Positions 47,340 to 59,260 are shown, counted from the first letter of the stretch. The stretch is DNA of 64,000 nt from Blastomyces gilchristii SLH14081 (GCF_000003855.2 NW_003101678.1:2421134-2485133); one strand, 5' to 3'. The notes: generated by a model from the letters alone, not told the origin. Made by a program: numbers and translations.

Positions 47340-50300
47340 GAAATCTATTATAGATCTAATCTTCATATCATAAAATCTAATGAAAAAAAGACTTGTAAAC
47401 TGATTTATTAATTCAAATGAGACATCAGAATCAGATCATGAGATTATTTAATTTAATATTGAACTGAGTGAAAAATAAATGAGTGAAAACTCTCTTCTCT
47501 CTAATCAGTTTAACTTTGAAAAAGCTGATTGAAAAGCAGTTGAAGAAAGCATAAAACTGTTAAAATCTGAAAGACAGAGTAAGTTATATTGAAATTCTGG
47601 TCAAGATATCTCAAATGAAATGCTTAAGAATAGAGTGAAGCTTATTACATCTATTATTCTAACAAGTGTTAGAGATAATATTTCAAAGAGAAAATCTTCT
47701 GAGTATTCAAAACCTTGATGAAATGAGAATATCTCATCTAAAAGAAAAGAATTAGCTACTGCTAGAAGAGATTGAAAGAATGATGTAATATCTGATAAAG
47801 AGTTCAAAGCTGTCAGAAATGAATATTTTTCAGATATTAAAAGAGCTAAAACAGACTGCTGGAATAAATTTCTTGAAGAAGTATAAGAAAAGAAAGTTTT
47901 TAAAGCTTTTAACTATACTAAAATGAGAAGTGTAGCAAAACTTCCAGCCTTAGAATATAAGTTTCAGAATAAATCATATACAGTAAACTCTTTTGAGAAA
48001 AAATATCAAGCTTTTATAAGAATTCTTTTACAAAACTTATCAGATTCAGATTCAGAGAAAGAGAATATATCACATCTCAACTACATTGATGAAAATGACT
48101 GAGAATGGCCTGATCTTACACAAGATGAACTAGAGTCAGCTATCTTCTCAAGTTCTGTTAAAACTGCTGCAGGGCCTGATTCAATTAATCACTTGATTAT
48201 TCAAAATACATATTTCTACTTAAAGAACGAATATTTTGAGCTTCTTTTTAATCTCTTGAAAAATGAATATCATTCTGAATGCTGAGGAGAAGCCACTGAA
48301 GTGATTCTTACAAAACCTAATAGAAAAATATCAATTCCTAAGTTATATAGAGTAATATCTCTATTAAACTGTCTAGAAAAGGTTTTGAAAAAGATAATAG
48401 CTACTCAACTATCTTTTATAAGCTTCATTAATAACTCTCTTTTATTCAGTGAATAAATGAGAGATAGAAAACAATGTTCTACAATTGACACTGTTCTCTC
48501 AGTTATTTATAATATTTAAATAGCAAAGCATGAAGATCTGATCTCAACTGAAGTCTTTATTAATATAAAAGAGGCATTTGATCATGTTTCAAAGTCAAAG
48601 TTAATTCAGACTTTGAAGATATTAAAACTGCCACTTTCTCTAATAAAATAAGTTAACTGTTTTATATCTAAAAGAATCATACAACTTTTCTTTGATAGAA
48701 TAAAATAAGACAAGACTGAGATAAAAATAGAAGTATCACAAGAATCTTCAATCTCACTCATTTTATTTACAATATACACTGCATATCTATTCAAAGATAG
48801 AAATATGAGAATAGTGTGATTTCTGAGTTATGTAGATGATATTGATCTAGTCTATAGCTTAAAAACTATCAAAGAGAATTTGAAAATGATTGAAAAAGCT
48901 GTAAAGAAAATCTTTGTCAGAGCAGATATCAATCAAAGTCAATTTAATATGAATAAAACTGAGTTAATTCATTTCTTTTCTAGATTCAATGAGAAAGAAC
49001 TATCTCTAACTCTTTTAAATAAAGAGATTAAACCCAGTTTAAATGTCAAATAATTAGAAGTATGATTAAACTTCAAGTTGAATTTTAAATATTATATTCA
49101 ACAAAGAACTGTCAAGACAGAAAGACTATTGAACAACATTATCAGACTATCAAATACAGAGAGAGGTCTATTCTTCCAGGCTATGAGACAGTTATATATA
49201 GCCTGTATTACCTCAGTAGCTGATTATGAAGTTTAAGTTTAATAAAATAATCAAGAAAATTTCACTGAACTCTTTCAAAGTCTGTAAAACAGAGCTTTGA
49301 GAAGAATTCTGAAAGCATTTAAATCATCTTCTATTAAAGTAATGAAAATTGAAGCTTCAATTCTCTCTTCTACTATTAGATTTGAAAAGACCTGTATGAA
49401 CTATGCTCTGAAAGTTATAAAGATAAGCTCAAATCATATAATCAGAGAAAGAGTCTCTTCTTCATTTTTATTAATTAACTCTGAAAATGAACTGAATTGA
49501 AATAGATTTCTTAATTGAAATGAAAATAATTCTTCAAAGAAAATGTCTTCTCAACTATACAGACTATACTCACTGATTAAAAATCAATTTTCTTCTTTAA
49601 ATGTTGAAAAAGTTGATCATGAGAAGTTATCTCTTTGAAGAGAAAAGCTTGAATCTCTTATAGACTTATAAATAAGTCAACTGTCTAAAGAGAAAAATAT
49701 GAACAGTATTTGAAGAGAATTTCTACAATTAATATAAAAGACTCTATTATGATTTATTCAGATGACTCAAAAAATGAGAATTTAAATAGATTAGACACAG
49801 GCATTGCTTATAATAAAGATAATATTAATTTTATCTCAGATTTCTGAAATTTAGACTGTAAATCTGAAGTCTTTGATACTGAACTATTTATAATAGTGAA
49901 AGCTTTCACACTTATTGAAATAAAATCTTATAAAAGAGAAAATAGTTTGAAAGAGGCATAAATATTCTCTGATAGTCAAGCTGCTTTAAAAAGACTTAGA
50001 AATAGTCAGATTTATAATAATTAAATGAATCTTGAACTGATCTTAAACTTCATTTTAAAAATTCAAAAGAGAAGAATATCAAAGCTGATAATTCATCAGC
50101 ACTGAGTTCCTGCTTATATGAATATTCATGACATTGAATTGGCTGATTCAGCTGCAAAAAAGAGTTCAGAATTAAGCAGATCTATTCAAAAAATTATATT
50201 CTGATCTTTTATAAAGAGAAAAATAAAAGAATCTTGTTTAAACAAGTGAAATGAAAGCTGGCAGAAACAAAAGAAGAGTATACATTATTCAAGATTTGAA

Positions 50301-51392
50301 ATAAAACTCAAGTGAAAATCTTCTTCAATTAAATGTAAAAAGAAAATATTCTCATCTATAATACAGCTGAAACTAGAACATGACTATTTCAAATCTTATA
50401 TACAAAGATTTGATGATAGATTTGATTCAATAGAATGCTCATTCTGCAATATAAATGAGAATTCTGAGTATATTGTAATGCACTGTGCATTATACAATAG
50501 GCTCAGACTCAGATTAAAAGAGAAGTATGATCTAAATTAATTAAATATGAGATTCTTATTCTCAACTGAGACAGGAATTAAATACTTAATAGACTTTCTA
50601 TCAGAAACTCAAGCAGCTATAAGAAAATGGCTGAATTCAGAAATATCTGCATATGAAGAGGAGGAAATTGATCAGATATAGTCTGTTAAAACAGCTATAT
50701 ACTATCTTTTAATAATTTGTTTTGTTACAGTCTCTCTTTATTTTACTTTACTTTTTCCTTTCTATTCTTTTCTATCTATCTATTTAATGTGTCTATCTTT
50801 AAGACTGTGTTCTCTTTTCTTTTGTCATGATATTGTCAAAAGGTTTCAAAGTATCAGAAGATGTTAAAATACTGCAATTTGTAAACAGTTTTTATATTCT
50901 GGGCTGGAATTTTCTGATTTTGCATATCTGAAATTGATGAATGTATAATAGTTAACTTTATAGATATAGGAAAAACCCTGAGAACTTTTAGTTCTCAGAT
51001 AGATATCATAGTCTCTGACTGCATACATCTATAATTGAAGAATAATAATAATAATAACTACTGAGATATCACTTCAGCTATTCTTACTCATGAAATGAGA
51101 GAAGAGTATCTGCTCATTATCTATATAGAATAGCTAGATGCTGACTTCTTATTAAAGAAGTCAGTGATTTATTTTTCTTCTACTGAAATATATATGAGAG
51201 TTACTGCATTTCTTATACAATTTTCTTAGTATACTAAGTACTGTATCTGTGATATTCTTGTGATAACTCTGTAGTCTATAAGCTCACTATTCAAGCAAGA
51301 TAGTCAAGCTTATTTATACAGCTTCTTAAACAACTATCTCTATGTGACACTGCTGACTAGTCACTGCTTTAGTTCTGTCACATTACACTTAT

Positions 51393-54300
51393 TATTCAAT
51401 TTTCAATCATACACTTATTTATCTATAAGAATGTTCATTTTCAGAGCTTTTTCAACAACAATATATATCTTCTTCTGTTCAAAAGTTTTCACTTTCTTCT
51501 TCATTGTCTGATGTTAATGTTCTCAGTCATGGCTTCTTTTGACCTCTGTCAGTGTGATCAGACAGTTATTAAGAACACTGAGTACAGAATCTTCATTATT
51601 CACAGAGTTATTCATATTATTATTAACAAGTTCTGTCTCATCATCTAGTAAATATATCAGTTTCAGCACACTGTTCATATCATCATCAGTAAGCATCTTT
51701 AAAACATCAGGTTTATTCTTTATAAGTCTTCTTAGAAGACAGTGTTATCATCTCTTTATAATGTCAAGAACATTCAATTTCTCTGACAGTTTAAATGCTT
51801 CTCTAATAACATTCACTGATACTTCTTCTATAGTTAATTCTTCATCAAAAACAACATCTCTTGCAATCTCAAGCTTTCAGATTATAGAGTTTCAGATATG
51901 ATATTAATACAGTTCTTGATATTTAACTAATTATTATTACTTACTGTCAGTTCTATTCATAAACTTATTGATAATCTTCAGATTCTTCTTATATATCTTA
52001 CATTCTTATCTATGTATTCAATGAGCAGAAGGTTGAACACCTGTTTAAGTTTTAAAAGAAGATAATAAGGTCTCTCTCTGACATCTGTAAATCTTCATTG
52101 ATGTTGAAAATGTGTTGATTATTATAACTGTGACTTGAATAGCTTCATCTCAAAGTTCTCTTACAAGTCTGCTGTTAAATAGTAAGCTTCTTGTCTTTTC
52201 ATCTATAATACAATTAATATATTCTACAGAGCTATTGAACTATGATGTATCAGATGTAGTAATCTCATATATAATCTCTTTTCACTGACAGTAGGTCTTT
52301 AATTCATCACTTTTAAATTTATCTTTATCATCTCAGTGTAAAGTCTTAATTCAACATTGAGTAGTGATCTCAATTCTGTTAATAAAGATCATCAAATATA
52401 CAGTGATCTCACTTTTTAACATTATAAGAATAATTCATCTGTAGTATGTAATATCATCTGTAATACTCATTCAATAATTAGCTTCTTCATGAGTAGAGAG
52501 ATTGATTTCATTATATAGTGTACAGTCATCATCTGCAAGATTTATGAAGAATCTCATTGCAGGTTTAACAGTTCTTATCATTAATATAAATGTTGAATAT
52601 GTCATTTTTATCTGTATACAGGTCTTATACAATGACAAAACTCTGTCACTTTTAATTCTCATTCTCAGTTATGAATCTGCTGCTAATTTAGCAATATTTA
52701 CGGAATTGAGATGATCAAGCTTTTAATGTCATTATAACATTATATGTTCAACAATCTTGATATTCTTATTAAGCAATCATCATTTAACATTGCAAATTGA
52801 ATCAAGTCTCTAGTTATTAATTATTTTTCCAGAATGTAGATGTTCTTATCACTTAATTTAACAGTAAAACTTAATATCTTATCAGAAGATATTAGTAAGA
52901 TTGAATGAGTGTTTCTATAGATCAGTTACTTATATGTATAGCTCTGGTATACAAGCTTCTCAAAACTTATAGAATTAATCTTCAGCTTGAAAATGTAGTG
53001 AATATTCTACAGCAGCAGATTTACTTCTTTAACTGAGATATTCATCTTCTCTATAGCTGTTATAGAAGCTGTTAATCTGTCAGTCATCTTTAATATGATA
53101 TTAATCTTCTGCAGCACTATTGATATGAGATTCTTACAAGATGTAGTATGAGCACTGAATTCAGAGTTCAGAACTCAGATATCTTTGTCAGTTTAATCAG
53201 TAGAATAGACTGTTTCTATTATATAAAATACTTACTCAATGACATTATAAACTGACACTGAGTCTATTTCATTCTTATTCTTATTCTTACTGTGACTAGT
53301 AGAGTGTTTTTCAGAAAATTTCAATCAGTAATCTGTTTAAATGTAGTCAATCTTCTAATAATGATAACACATTTTAATAGTATTATTACTCTTTCTATCT
53401 GACTTGATGAAATCTTTGTTCTTGTTCTCAGAGATCTTCTTCTTCTTTTTATTCTTTTTATTCTTTCTGTTGAAATCTTGAGTATTATTTACAGAGATCT
53501 TTTTATCAGAGATAGAAGATTTATCAGTAGCTAGTAATTATAGAAGAATATCTTGACATAATTTCATAAAATTATCTTTAAGTGTTCTAGTATTCTTATT
53601 TTTCTCTTTTATATTTATTTAATTCTTTATAAAAGATAATCAATCTTTACTAATCTCTGTAAGAAATCTGTTAAAAAACATGAAATCTTTAATATTATAT
53701 TTCAATCAGATATAATCAGTTCTGATTATAATTAAATATTTAATAAATGTGTGATCAGAACTCTTTGATTTTAATATTATCTTAATTAATTCTTGAAATA
53801 GATAAGTTCTGCAGATAGCAGATCTCTCAGTAAAATTATTCTCTATAACAGATTATAGAGAATAAGCAGATAGTTAAGACTTCTTAAGTATAATAAAGTG
53901 AGATTTAATCTGTGAGATAATTACAGACTATATATAGTTATATAGTCAGATATTTCATTCTGATTAAAAATATTGTATATTTATACTGACATTCTCATCA
54001 GAATTAATCTGCTTATTATTAAGAATATTATTTATTTCAGATTATCTTACTATAAGCAGAATCTCTTTCTTTTATATAAAGTAATTTACAGAGTCAGTGA
54101 GTATAATAGACTTCTTTATAGATTTTATTTAATCTCTGAATTCATTAAGAATCTTCATTAATATAGATATTCTATTCTTTTATTAAAAATAGTTTATTAA
54201 ATCTGTATTAAGCTCTTTATTCTCATTTCTATCTATCTTTATTCACTTAACTTCATGCTGAAGTCTTATAATTTCTAGTCTTATATAAGTCTTCTTACTC

Positions 54301-54693
54301 ACAGAGCTATTATTATTTCAGTCACTTGAATTTTCTGCATTATCTGATATCTCACTGATATCTTTAATCAGGTCTTTATATTTATTATTAAACTTATCAG
54401 ACTGTTCTTTCACAATTATATTATTCAGCTTAAAAGCCTTTGATATAGTCACTTTTCAGTTCATTACAGATATTGATAAGCTCACACTCAATTCTTCTTA
54501 TACTTCAGATCTTTATGAATTTCTTCTTCTATGTGTTGATATATAATTCTTTATTAAGTCAGGCTTTTCACCTGATCTCAGGTTCATCATGGGTTCAATT
54601 AATCAATAAATTATCTAGGCACACATAATGATACATGAAGATGTCAATTTGCATGTTATTTTACAGCTTTTCATTGTGTAGAGGGCTTCATAA
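51393..54693 (-). pseudogene. Copia-B gag, protease and integrase
   Basis: The minus strand from right to left holds a gag-like region (about 54500-53400), a degraded zinc knuckle near 53370-53300 (C-Y-H-Y ... WLKFSEKHS-like, parallel to the copia-A knuckle followed by PEKH), a protease-like stretch, and an integrase core near 52330-51950 (KFKSDELKTYCQ, SSVEYINCIIDEK, ELWDEAIQVTVIIIN), then the start of RT up to the Gypsy-2 insertion. Cys-to-Tyr and Trp-to-stop changes are frequent. Open plus-strand stretches here are antisense shadows. Confidence 0.75.
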
Positions 54694-54795
54694 TCTCTTG
54701 GAGAATAATGTTATTGTGTTGTATTCTAACTACGCGAGTTACACTAAATAGGTTGGGGTGGCATGTGACTAGGGTAGGTGTAGTAATCACCAACA
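54694..54795 (-). repeat. Copia-B 5' LTR (right end of the nest)
   Basis: Matches the split left LTR over GAGTTACACTAAATAGG...AATCACCAACA and includes about 17 bases missing there. Next to it inside the element is the block ATTATGAAGCCC (minus strand), related to the copia-A primer site. Confidence 0.75.
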
Positions 54796-56087
54796 AGTTT
54801 AACCAAGTTAGATTATTATTAGTCTTTCTTAGTTCCCGATCTCATTAACTTGGGTGGAGATGAAAGTTTTTCCATTATTAAGTTATCTAGTGCAAAATTG
54901 AACCTCCAATAATCCATAATCTCTATATGAACCTCTCTATTCGGCACTATTCTATATCCCAGTCTTGATTGCTAGTTACCTAGGTGTACCTAGCTTCCCG
55001 CTGACAGATTTGCATAGTAGCGCGGGGCCAAATACGACGATTAAATAAAGGTTGAGGACCCTCCAAAGGACAAATGTATAGAAATCCGCGGGATTATTCA
55101 CCCAGCACGCGGGCTACATTTCTTCCTCAGCAGCAGACGGGAGCCGGCGGCCTGAAGAAATAGATTAATGCTATTTCTATCGATACATGCAGCTCAACCT
55201 TAATCTCATCCTGTTCCGTGGCTCCCTATCTTCTAACGTTTAGGAACTGAGCCATACGGTAGATAGATTGTCGACGCTCCAGAAAATATCCGGAAACCCA
55301 TCCGCGGGTATACAAGACACCACTATATATTCGTCCCAGGGAAATTGTGCTCAACGGCCTACGTGCAGGCAGACTCATGGACTGGGGCCGTACTCTACTC
55401 CCTCCACCCCACCAAGGCCGTACATGTACACTACAAAGATCTATCTACAGTCACACGGATTTCTAGTAAGTTCCCCCCTTCTCACAAATCTAGCACAGCT
55501 GGGATGCTCCTACCCTCTCCCTGTGTTTTACCCTGGTTCCTTTTCTCTGATATATTCAAAGAGTGGTATATATATATCAACATCCCACACGGAGTTGATT
55601 AGTCACTATAGATAAAACAAAAACAAATCAACCCCAAGAATAAATGAATATAAAAATTTTAAAATCAATCTTTTCAATTCATCAGAGGACCGAGTAGATA
55701 TTACGTTCCATCGTACGACTGTAAGACATGTTGCATGCCATAGGTACGTACACATACGAGGAGCGAAGGGAACCGGGGGGGAGGGCTTAAAAATAGGGGG
55801 AAACAAGGAGTAAATTGGCTTTGGTTCTCATTGGCACATCATATAAATTAATGGGCGTCAAGGCATGGCGTTCAAACATTAGTTCACAAAAATAGTATCT
55901 CGTACCAATAGTATGGTCATTCTCTCTCTCTCTCCCTATACCTCGTGTGGAAAACTAACTGCGTGGAGAGAGGTTGGCTGGTGAGTATCTCTAATCGAGA
56001 AAGGCTTCTTCTTCTTCTCCTTTCTTTTCTTTTCTGTCAGCTAGATCTCAGGGCATAGAGTTCTGGGGTTCCGGCGAAGACAAATCA
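54796..56087. other. Right host flank, first gap, no supported gene
   Basis: Normal composition returns at 54796. The only coding-like stretch is around 55268-55615, where two plus-strand frames are open and a GTAAGT donor follows TTTCTA near 55469; one frame reads AYVQADSWTGAVLY, which has no family I can name. The rest is low-complexity intergenic DNA with a CT repeat (55921-55935) and a G-rich run near 55774-55787. It is also the 3' side of the Bys1-like gene. Confidence 0.5.
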
Positions 56088-56633
56088 TCACATGATGAAA
56101 TTCCGGTGCCCATCAAACCAGGGGGAAACGGAAGAAAAAAGGAAAAAACATACCTTCTTAAAAGGATATGCGCACAATGTCAGCGTAAGATCCGACTTCG
56201 ACTGGCAGTTTCTCACCTGGCTTGGTCCAGGCGGGATGCCATCTGGCCAAAAGAGCACTGGGCAGCTGGGGTCTGAGGGTGCGAGTTTCAGAGGATAGCC
56301 GGCGAATGGGTCACCAAAAACATCCGACAAATCGTACCAGATCACGGGTAGGACGAGGTTATAGGCGAAGATGGTTTGTGGTGCACCGTGCAGCAAGCCA
56401 CCTGGCTCGAGGGTGAGCTTGATAGCGATACCGCCACTTCGGGGGTCGTGGCGAAATAGCTCACTGTAGGTACCGCCATAAGCCTTGAGGTGCTGTTCTG
56501 GTCCAATTTCGCTGCCGACAGAGTTGAGGTAGACGTCGAAGGGGCAGTAGTTGACCACGATGGCTTTGCCCACTGCTTGAACAGTAGGGGCGAGTGCGGC
56601 GAGGGCACCAACGAATGTAGATGAGAGACGCAT
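56088..56633 (-). CDS. Bys1-family secreted protein (Blastomyces yeast-phase-specific protein 1 family)
   Basis: The minus-strand ATG at 56633 opens a frame with a 20-residue signal peptide (hydrophobic, ending TVQA) and a mature part that begins VGKAIVVNYC. It shows the family pattern of conserved Cys, YLNSVG, a GGTYSE motif, and RHDPRSGGIAIKL, then ends near LTLCAY at about residue 156. This matches Bys1 length and order; these small extracellular thaumatin-like proteins were first found as a transcript enriched in the yeast phase of Blastomyces. Their molecular role is unknown. A GTATGT string follows residue 160 (minus strand, from 56153), so the last codons may lie in a second exon (acceptor candidate at about 56063); unspliced, the frame runs to 56088. 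A TATA string is about 125 bp upstream. Confidence 0.85.
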   Translation of the reverse strand: MRLSSTFVGALAALAPTVQAVGKAIVVNYCPFDVYLNSVGSEIGPEQHLKAYGGTYSELFRHDPRSGGIAIKLTLEPGGLLHGAPQTIFAYNLVLPVIWYDLSDVFGDPFAGYPLKLAPSDPSCPVLFWPDGIPPGPSQVRNCQSKSDLTLTLCAYPFKKVCFFLFSSVSPWFDGHRNFIM

Positions 56634-56758
56634 TGTCTTTCAAAGAGTGATAATTATGGGGTGGTGTCTTGCAAGACGAGGAATGCTAGGTATTCAAATC
56701 TGAGGATAGGGGATAAAACTCATGAGGGGAAATGGAGCGGAGGAGGGCTGGAGTGGGA

Positions 56759-56766
56759 CTTTATAC
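56759..56766 (-). promoter_or_regulatory. TATA-like element of the Bys1-family gene
   Basis: The minus strand reads GTATAAAG about 125 bp before the start codon, in a pyrimidine- and purine-tract rich upstream region free of transposon sequence. Position is reasonable for a fungal TATA box; no experimental support. Confidence 0.4.
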
Positions 56767-58070
56767 ACTTTCCAGCCAATGCATGAGCAATCTTGTATCA
56801 TGACCAATATGGACCCAGGTTTTATTGGCGACTAGTAGCTCAGTGATACAACATGATTCCACGGGAACTGGATTGAAGAGAATGCGCTTCCCAGTAGGAG
56901 CGTTCTACACAGTAACATGAGCCACCACCGCCGCGCCCCCCATAGGGCTGGCAATTGTTGGGATATGCTTCTCTCTCGGCATGTCATGGAACTTTTGTGC
57001 TCCTCCTCGTTTTATTGGCAACTGCTGGGATTGAATTCCGTACCCAAAAACTCTCAATAGCCCCAAAATTCGGTTAAATAGGAAGCAGGCTTGTCACCCG
57101 ATATTGACGTGGGCTGGCATGGGGTTGAATCAACAAGAAGAGTAAAGAATCAACCAAGGTCAATATCTGAGCAGCTAGGTCACGAATTGAAATATCCAAG
57201 CGGCGACTTTCGTTCGTATGCACAGCAATGTCTCAGACAAGCTGAAGAGCAAGCATCGGCATCGGTGGGCTTCGGTAGTGCCATTTTCCCATTGTCAAAT
57301 AATTTGGTGCTTCCATCTTGGAACCATGTCACGCCTCCACAGGAACATGTATGTAGCATGGAAGCTCGTAAAAAGCTAAGTTACAGGCACGGGGAACTCA
57401 AAGAGTGAGCTTCCGCAACCAGTGGAACTAATTGGCCGATCCCATCGTGTACCACGCTGGCGCCCACCGGGTGCTTCCATCCTTCGGTTTAAGCTGTGCT
57501 GTCCATTTTTGGGCTCCAGTAACCCCAACCTCCTTTAATTTCTCTCAGCCCTGTCAGATCAAAAGCGATGGGGGAAAGAGTCCGGGGCCAATTGAGCGGG
57601 TTGCAGTCAGATTCGAGACTCCAACACTGTCAAAATACATTGAAATAAACAAGCTTTGACATCAAGCTTGCACGTATATCCCAGAGAAGCAACTCTTTGG
57701 TACGATATGGGCCATGTCTTTCTGCGGCTGGTGACAGGCCGTTGGGCTGAAGATTGGATTTGTCTTAGAATGTCACATCTAATCGCTGTCAAGTCACCAA
57801 TGCTGAAGAATGTCTCAAAATACGAGGCCAATGGCCCGTCGTTGAAAAAGGTATGTATGCCGGGGAGAAAGAAAAAGGAGCTGTAGAAGCAATGCGAACA
57901 TCCCCAGCATGCAGAATGGTGTTGCAGATCAGTATGAGATCAGAGGCGTTTTTTGTCTGTGGTTGCCAGTGCTTTGGGCGGGCACTACTACAAGGCCATC
58001 GCCATCACGCCGCCATAGCTTATGCATGGTTGGCAGAGAGTCAGTGTGTATAACAGAGTAGAATCAATTC
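56767..58070. other. Intergenic, upstream of the Bys1-like gene, no supported gene
   Basis: Short overlapping frames on both strands (for example 57091-57408 and 57656-57886 plus, 57607-57831 minus) have no recognisable domain, no intron pattern and no preferred strand. Two similar phrases, CTTCCATC(C)TT.GG at about 57311 and 57474, suggest an old local duplication. Treated as regulatory or unassigned DNA. Confidence 0.5.
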
Positions 58071-58530
58071 GAATTGATCCTGAATCGGATTTTTTAAACT
58101 TCAATATCTTCATCAATAGTTATTGAAGATATTATTATATAATATAGATAAAAATATTAGAAATTTAATGAAACTTTTTAATGAATTTTTTCTCAAAATT
58201 TAATAATTAAGATTTTTGACTTCTAAATTGAATTTCACAGTTCCCAGAGTAGTGTGAGGTAAGTTGTAACTATGTAACTATATTATTAGAAAGCCTAGAG
58301 CTTCAACACTCTCTGTTGAACTAGCTATCATACATGATACAGCTGTTTTATATTTTTCTATTCTTCACAAATCATTTAAACCTGTGATAATAATTAATTA
58401 CAAAAAGCAGTATCTAATTTTCTCATTAGCACTAGATCTGATACATGATATTACTGTAAATCAAATTCTCAGTAATTGAATGGTTGATATAGACTATAGT
58501 CACCAGGTAGTGTCTTTAGACTCTTAGCAT
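58071..58530 (-). mobile_element. Degenerate copia 3'-end relic
   Basis: AT-rich mutated sequence. From about 58280 it parallels the 3' ends of copia-A and copia-B: an LTR-end-like CTTCAACA, a pyrimidine tract, then GATAATAATTAATTAC and a TTTTCTCATTAG phrase that correspond to 2871-2915 and 4870-4916. A 10-bp inverted repeat AATATCTTCA/TGAAGATATT lies near 58105-58135. The remainder is not assignable. Confidence 0.5.
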
Positions 58531-58840
58531 GAGAAACCAAGGTGCATGAGGTTTGAAAAATCCAATGAGGTCAAGATTGAAATCAGAGCTGAATTATCTC
58601 AGATTCTTATATTAAATTTAATCTCACATTCTGAGCTGATATTATGTATTTATAAGTTTCAAATTATCACTCTTTATATTTTCTATATTTCTTATTATTT
58701 TAATATGATTTTAACATCTGTATTTACTTCTATATAATTAAATCATAGTCTGTATTTCATATTTATACAAAACTCAGTATAAGCTCTGCTTGTATATAAA
58801 TAAAATAAAGAATCAGAAGAAGAAGAAGAAGAAGAATAAT

Positions 58841-59259
58841 CTCTCTCTTTATTATAGAAAAACCAACTTTTTCGTGCAAAAAATGCTGTAACATTGACAT
58901 CATGTGACCTCATCAAATCTATCTATTTAAATACTCAGTTCTGCTCTCCGGCCTGTACAGCTCAGATCAATCTTCAAATCTTTATTCTTTTTTTCATTCT
59001 GCTCTTTTCATACATTCTCTACAGTATTTATATTTCTTATACTCTTTTCAATATTCATTTTTGATCTTTGTGGTCATGACATGCACCACTGTTCATTTCA
59101 AATTATGAGCTAAAAAATATTATCTCTCTCTTTCTCTCTCTTTATTATAGAAAAACCAACTTTTCTGTGTAAAATGCATGATGTCATGTGCACCCCTTTG
59201 AATTCATGGGATTGAACGGCCTGCTCTGCGGCCTGTATGGCTCTGATTAATCTGATGAC
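58841..59259 (+). repeat. Pair of diverged direct repeats
   Basis: Copies at about 58841-58977 and 59134-59259 share CTCTCTCTTTATTATAG, AAAAACCAACTTTT, an ATG-rich middle, and GGCCTGTA(T/C) followed by GCTC(T/A)GAT. Differences are mostly transitions. The unit is unrelated to the elements of the main nest and has no ORF; it may be a short repeat or two decayed LTR pieces with about 160 bp between them. Confidence 0.6.
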
Positions 59260-59260
59260 G

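Larger units (their letters stand above)
33698..50681 (+). pseudogene. LINE-2 ORF2, degenerate and split by Gypsy-3
   Basis: Starts at ATG 33698, is cut at 34316 inside the endonuclease domain (GMKQK...), resumes at 47345, and ends at TAG 50679-50681. RT and RNase H blocks are recognisable: AGPDSINHLI near 48170, SYVDDIDLVYS near 48830, and IFSDSQAALKRL-like near 49965. The catalytic YVDD box is retained here but mutated in LINE-1. Confidence 0.88.
30388..51057 (+). mobile_element. LINE-2: full-length Tad1-like LINE, interrupted by Gypsy-3
   Basis: Parts 30388-34316 and 47345-51057 join to a full copy collinear with LINE-1, from the CpG-retaining 5' end to the (TAA)n tail (51040-51057). Target duplication CTACTGAGATAT. 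It carries clearly more transitions than LINE-1: for example LINE-1 CTGGTC and TCCTGG appear as CTGATC and TTCTGA. Both ORFs are broken. Confidence 0.92.
15280..51387 (+). mobile_element. Gypsy-2: Ty3/gypsy chromovirus carrying two LINEs
   Basis: Bounded by a perfect CTTAT duplication (15275-15279, 51388-51392). Both LTRs are 533 bp once the LINE-2 insertion and its duplicated target are removed from the right copy (30173-30387 plus 51070-51387). Internal order on the plus strand: gag with a mutated zinc knuckle (about 16740-16800), protease, RT (about 17690-18100), RNase H, integrase (about 19400-19629, continued at 27260) and chromodomain (about 28215-28320), then an unusually long 1.8-kb 3' region before the polypurine-like AAAAAGAAGAG at 30161-30171. 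It is a different family from Gypsy-1/3/4 and is heavily mutated. Confidence 0.9.
30173..51387 (+). repeat. Gypsy-2 3' LTR (533 bp), split by LINE-2
   Basis: Parts 30173-30387 and 51070-51387. LINE-2 sits between, with the duplicated target CTACTGAGATAT at 30376-30387 and 51058-51069. Part lengths add up exactly to the 533 bp of the left LTR. Confidence 0.9.
2631..54795 (-). mobile_element. Copia-B: Ty1/copia retrotransposon, outer shell of the nest, heavily mutated
   Basis: Minus-strand copia element whose parts lie at 2631-2697 plus 4779-4795 (3' LTR, split by copia-A), 4796-5703 (end of pol), 14569-15279 (RT part) and 51393-about 54693 (gag, protease, integrase, start of RT), with its 5' LTR at about 54694-54795. 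The order gag, protease, integrase, RT, RNase H read on the minus strand is that of copia. A C-rich tract follows the 3' LTR on the plus strand (polypurine tract on the minus strand). The sequence inside the 5' LTR resembles the methionine-tRNA-type primer site seen in copia-A. The outer 5-bp flanks (GACCC left, AGTTT right) do not match, so the outer limits are uncertain. No reading frame is intact. Confidence 0.85.

Noticed and set aside
51539..51901. 120-codon plus-strand ORF
   Set aside because: Antisense shadow of the copia-B integrase/RT region, where the minus-strand family reading is recognisable.
55268..55615. Possible small secreted or lectin-like gene
   Set aside because: Two competing frames, no signal peptide, no motif I could name; mentioned only in the intergenic entry.
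57091..57408. 105-codon plus-strand ORF
   Set aside because: No domain, no intron pattern and similar-sized frames on the other strand nearby.
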